Part shown: positions 6,077 to 8,167 of the stretch, one piece after another | How positions within the stretch are numbered: the stretch's first letter is position 1 | Layout of the letters: the number at the start of each line of letters is the position of its first letter | NCBI GenBank assembly: GCA_016874875.1 | Contig: VGTA01000121.1 | Span: 1-8,167, forward strand | DNA length: 8,167 nucleotides | Reading direction: 5' to 3' | Source: Deltaproteobacteria bacterium | Lineage (GTDB): Bacteria; Myxococcota_A; Bradymonadia; UBA7976; VGTA01 | Position numbers and translations under genes: made by a program | Notes under the pieces: generated by a model | The model's input: the letters and a program-made list of their open reading frames with translations, nothing else | Databases searched by the model: none | Told to the model about the DNA's origin: nothing

Positions 6077-6106
6077 CCTCAAGGCAAGGAGCGCGCCAAC
6101 CCCTGC

Positions 6107-6850
6107 TCAGCTCACCTGCTCGTCGCTCGCCAAGAGCCGCGCGAACTCCGCGCGCGCCTCCGCCGACGCCCCCTCCATGAGCGGCGCCACGGCGCTGAGG
6201 GCGCCCGCCTCGCGCAGCCCCTGCAGGAGCGGCGCCGCCTCGGCGGCGGTGAGGGGGGCGCGGAGGAGCTGCTCGTAGGCGGCGCGCGGGTCGCCGCCCA
6301 CCTCCTGGCGGCACGACTCGATCTTCCAGGTGAGCAGGGGGCGCGCCGCGGCCGGGGTGGCGCGGTAGAGGGCGACGAGGGCGACGCGCGGGAAGGCGTC
6401 GTCGCGCGCCATGCTCACCATGGGGCGCACCCACGGGCCGCAGCGCGCCACGCGCTCCTCGGGGGTGAGCGACTCAAAGAGGCGCAGCCCCGGCTCGCTG
6501 TGGAACAGGGCGGCGAGGGCGTAGTCGCGCACCACGTCCGTGGCGCCGCTGCGCGCGAGGCGCTCAAGGCGCCCGCCCACCTCCTCGACGCCGAGCACCT
6601 TGAAGAGCGGCGAGAGCCGGTCGCCCTCCGCCTGACTCAGCCCCTCCCGCTCGATCAGGTCCACGAGCGCCTCGCGGAGCGCGCTGAGGGGCTGCCCCGG
6701 GGCGCGGCGGCGGGCGTCGTCGGGGGTGGCGGGGAGGGTGAGGAGCAGCGCCACGGCGAGGCGCTCGGCGGGGCGCTCGGGGTCGGGGGGGCAGGGGCGG
6801 CGCGGGCAGAGCGGGGCGCTGAGAGGGCGCGGGGGGGGCGTGCGACTCAT
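6107..6850 (-). CDS. Uncharacterised alpha-helical protein
   Basis: I do not recognise this 247-residue protein. The first 30 or so residues are rich in proline and arginine with three cysteines and look disordered. The rest reads as successive short amphipathic helices (for example DVVRDYALAALFHSEPGLRL, then FPRVALVALYRATP, then repeated Ala/Leu/Glu/Arg helices to the end), which may be HEAT-like but shows no clear repeat motif. No signal peptide, membrane segment or catalytic motif is visible, so it is probably cytoplasmic. ATG 6850 is preferred: the frame stays open to an ATG at 7006, but that extension would translate an 11-base tandem repeat (not a multiple of three) and a low-complexity promoter-like region. 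GAG at 6858-6856 is a weak ribosome-binding site. It lies 82 bases upstream of the IPCT/DIPPS start on the same strand, so the two may be co-transcribed. Confidence 0.65.
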   Translation of the reverse strand: MSRTPPPRPLSAPLCPRRPCPPDPERPAERLAVALLLTLPATPDDARRRAPGQPLSALREALVDLIEREGLSQAEGDRLSPLFKVLGVEEVGGRLERLARSGATDVVRDYALAALFHSEPGLRLFESLTPEERVARCGPWVRPMVSMARDDAFPRVALVALYRATPAAARPLLTWKIESCRQEVGGDPRAAYEQLLRAPLTAAEAAPLLQGLREAGALSAVAPLMEGASAEARAEFARLLASDEQVS

Positions 6851-6873
6851 ATCGAGCTCGTCTTCTCTCCGGC

Positions 6874-6906
6874 GTGGAGGGGGCGTGGAGGGGGCGTGGA
6901 GGGGGC
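6874..6906. repeat. Three exact 11-base tandem repeats in the leader of the uncharacterised gene
   Basis: The unit GTGGAGGGGGC (plus-strand reading) is repeated three times exactly, starting 24 bases before the minus-strand ATG at 6850. The 11-base period argues that this DNA is not coding and supports the shorter gene start. It would be C-rich in that gene's RNA leader. Confidence 0.9.
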
Positions 6907-6997
6907 GGGGTGAGAGCGCGCCGTCGCCGCAGGGCGCGACGACGCTCGACCCCTTCGCGTTTTTTAGGGTTGTGTTTCCCGGTTTTTGCGAATGAGC

Positions 6998-7003
6998 TAA
7001 AAT
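6998..7003 (+). promoter_or_regulatory. Candidate -10 box for the outer-membrane protein gene
   Basis: TAAAAT lies in the only AT-rich part (about 6958-7003) of the 286-base divergent spacer 6851-7136. No good -35 box sits 16-18 bases upstream (TTGTGT at 6970-6975 is 22 bases away), so this is tentative. A minus-strand promoter for the 6107-6850 gene probably lies in the same island, but I cannot pick out its boxes. Confidence 0.3.
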
Positions 7004-7018
7004 CACCTCGACCCGTCC

Positions 7019-7069
7019 TAGACGTCCCCCTCGCCTCGAACGTCCCCTCGCCTAGACGTCCCCCTCGCT
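7019..7069. repeat. Three degenerate 17-base tandem repeats in the divergent spacer
   Basis: Units 7019-7035, 7036-7052 and 7053-7069 follow the pattern TMGAMGTCCCCTCGC with small differences. Units 1 and 3 differ only at the last base, and the middle copy departs at a few positions. They sit downstream of the possible -10 box and upstream of the 7137 gene, in its likely leader. They may be protein-binding sites or a decaying minisatellite. Confidence 0.75.
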
Positions 7070-7125
7070 TTTGCCCCCCCAAGGCGCGCCCGGCGCGCCG
7101 CAGCCCGCGCGCCGCTCGCGTTCAT

Positions 7126-7131
7126 GAGGAG
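7126..7131 (+). promoter_or_regulatory. Ribosome-binding site that selects a TTG start
   Basis: GAGGAG is a strong Shine-Dalgarno match, 5 bases before TTG at 7137. The next in-frame ATG (7185) has no purine-rich stretch before it. An ATG at 7124 overlaps this site but opens a different, unconvincing frame. Confidence 0.6.
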
Positions 7132-7136
7132 CCCCC

Positions 7137-8138
7137 TTGCGTCTCCGCCGCCCCCTCCCAGCGCCCACGCGCTCCACCAAACCTATGGGACTCGCGCGCG
7201 CCGCGCTCACCCGCCCCGCGCTCACCCGCGTCGCGCTCACCTGCGCCCTGCTCATCAGCGGCGCCCTCGCCGGTGGCGCGCGGGCGGACGTGCGCCCCTC
7301 CGACCTGCTCTACCCCACCGACCCGGAGGGCCTCGGGCGCGGCTACGCCCCCCCGCCCATGCGCTACGCCGCCACGCTCCTCGGGGCGGCGGGGGGGGCG
7401 GCGGAGCCCTATGTCTCCCGCGCCACCCTCGGCCTCGGCGGCGAGCTGCGCCTCCCGCTCGGCGTGAGCGACGTGGGGCTGCGCGGCTTCCTGCTGGCGC
7501 ACTCTTTTGAGAGCGACCTCACGAGCGAGTCCGGCCTCTACATGAGCAACCTGACCCTCGACTGGCGCTACTCCCGCCGCGAGGGCGACTGGCGCGCGCG
7601 GGGCGCGGGCTACGCGCTGAGCGCCGGCGTCGCCCTCCCCACGGGGCGGCTCCCCGACCCGCCCTCGAGCGCCGGCGGGGGCGCCTACGGCGCGGCGCGC
7701 GACGCCCGCGACACCCTCGCCGCCGCCCTCGGCGGCCTCGACAGGTGGATGTGGGAGCCGAACTCCATGGCCGGGTTCGCGCAGGTGGGCTGGACGACCC
7801 GCCTCGGCGGCCTCAGCCTCTCGCTCGAGGGCGCGGGGGCCTATTTGTATCGCGCGCTCGAGTCGCGCGTGACCGAGGCGGCGAACGTGTACGCGCAGGG
7901 CGCGCTCACGCTAGGCGCCGACGGCGCCGCGTGGGGCTGGGCGGCGGGGGCGGGCTATGGAATCGCGCTCACGAGTCTGGCGGAGGACGTGGATCGCCTG
8001 AGCGCGCGCGTGGAGCTGCGCCGGCGCGCAGAGCGCCTCCAGTACACGCTCGCGGCGACCCTCAACCTCGACCCGCTGCTCCAGGCGCTCCCGGAGCGCG
8101 CGCTGTGGGTGGCGTCGCTTGGGGTGGCGTGGGACTGA
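7137..8138 (+). CDS. Secreted protein, probable outer-membrane beta-barrel
   Basis: I do not recognise a named family. The 333-residue product has an Arg-rich start, a hydrophobic stretch (about 32-47) and an AxA-type signal peptidase I site, GGARA|D (after residue 50). The mature part is rich in Gly, Ala, Tyr and Trp, with alternating polar/non-polar strands broken by short turns (for example SNLTLDWRYSRR, SLSLEGAGAYLYRAL, RLQYTLAATLNL). It ends in LWVASLGVAWD, close to a terminal barrel strand, although the last residue is Asp, not the usual Phe or Trp. This pattern fits an outer-membrane barrel or transporter-like protein. The TTG start at 7137 is favoured by GAGGAG upstream. ATG 7185 would give 317 residues and a more ordinary-length signal peptide. 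The cysteine in the hydrophobic stretch lacks a proper lipobox. The gene is divergent from the uncharacterised gene at 6850. Confidence 0.65.
   Translation: MRLRRPLPAPTRSTKPMGLARAALTRPALTRVALTCALLISGALAGGARADVRPSDLLYPTDPEGLGRGYAPPPMRYAATLLGAAGGAAEPYVSRATLGLGGELRLPLGVSDVGLRGFLLAHSFESDLTSESGLYMSNLTLDWRYSRREGDWRARGAGYALSAGVALPTGRLPDPPSSAGGGAYGAARDARDTLAAALGGLDRWMWEPNSMAGFAQVGWTTRLGGLSLSLEGAGAYLYRALESRVTEAANVYAQGALTLGADGAAWGWAAGAGYGIALTSLAEDVDRLSARVELRRRAERLQYTLAATLNLDPLLQALPERALWVASLGVAWD
7202..7246 (+). repeat. Three 15-base tandem repeats in the signal-peptide coding region
   Basis: Three 15-base units, each beginning CGCGCTCAC, run head to tail and differ at only a few bases. They encode AALTR, PALTR and VALTC in frame, forming the n-region and the start of the hydrophobic core of the signal peptide. 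Change in copy number would alter the signal length and charge without breaking the frame. Confidence 0.85.
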
Positions 8139-8167
8139 GGGCGCTTGAGGGGGGGTTAGGGGGTCAT
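8139..8167. other. Window end, no feature seen
   Basis: The last 29 bases after the stop codon are G-rich. They show no hairpin with a T tract and no credible gene start; the terminal CAT read on the minus strand opens only a three-codon frame. Confidence 0.6.

Noticed and set aside
4348..6180. 610-codon open frame on the plus strand
   Set aside because: It runs antisense through the IPCT/DIPPS gene. The product is Arg/Ala/His-rich with no domain, the usual shadow of a real gene in very GC-rich DNA.
6851..7006. Longer start (7006) for the uncharacterised minus-strand gene
   Set aside because: It would cross an 11-base tandem repeat and the AT-rich promoter-like island, with low-complexity residues.
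7242..7244. Lipoprotein signal at the cysteine of the signal peptide
   Set aside because: The residue before Cys is Thr, which does not fit the lipobox; an AxA cleavage site downstream is better.
7124..7510. ATG at 7124 opening a 128-codon frame
   Set aside because: Its ATG overlaps the ribosome-binding site of the 7137 gene and the product is Arg/Pro/His-rich with no signal or domain.

Overview
This is a very GC-rich, tightly packed bacterial window. It has near-universal housekeeping genes, two GTG starts, one probable TTG start, a signal peptide followed by a barrel-like domain (suggesting an outer membrane), and a fused VKOR-DsbA oxidase. This fits a high-GC Gram-negative, perhaps from the myxobacterial / former deltaproteobacterial radiation. 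That placement is inference; no taxonomic marker in the window was compared.

Layout. At the left edge, on the minus strand, is the 5' part of a leucyl aminopeptidase gene (1-504). It has a clear sigma70-type promoter and a strikingly C-rich start of its transcript. A divergent TTGACA/N17/TAATGT promoter drives a lone initiator tRNA-fMet (748-821), followed by a stem-loop/T-tract terminator. Next comes a plus-strand series of four genes with small gaps or overlaps: a MutH/Sau3AI-type endonuclease with an N-terminal clamp-motif lookalike (941-1612), a VKOR-DsbA fusion for periplasmic disulfide formation (1661-2989), an inositol-monophosphatase family enzyme (2994-3869) and the 16S rRNA methyltransferase RsmG (3866-4510). 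RsmG meets, tail to tail and sharing one CTAG as both stop codons, a minus-strand two-domain gene (4507-6024). That gene looks like a fused inositol-phosphate cytidylyltransferase and CDP-alcohol phosphotransferase, the IPCT/DIPPS architecture that makes di-myo-inositol-phosphate precursors. Upstream of it on the same strand is an unrecognised helical protein (6107-6850). A 286-base divergent spacer rich in short repeats leads to a secreted, probably beta-barrel outer-membrane protein (7137-8138).

The genes do not form one pathway. The most suggestive link is between the inositol-monophosphatase homologue and the IPCT/DIPPS fusion, two classes of enzyme used in di-myo-inositol phosphate or inositol-phosphodiester metabolism. 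A second theme is short GC-rich tandem repeats. Three lie in frame inside coding sequence (AWGR x3, a 19-proline tail, an ALT[R/C] signal-peptide repeat) and two are non-coding with units of 11 and 17 bases. I saw no CRISPR array, insertion sequence, integrase or phage gene.
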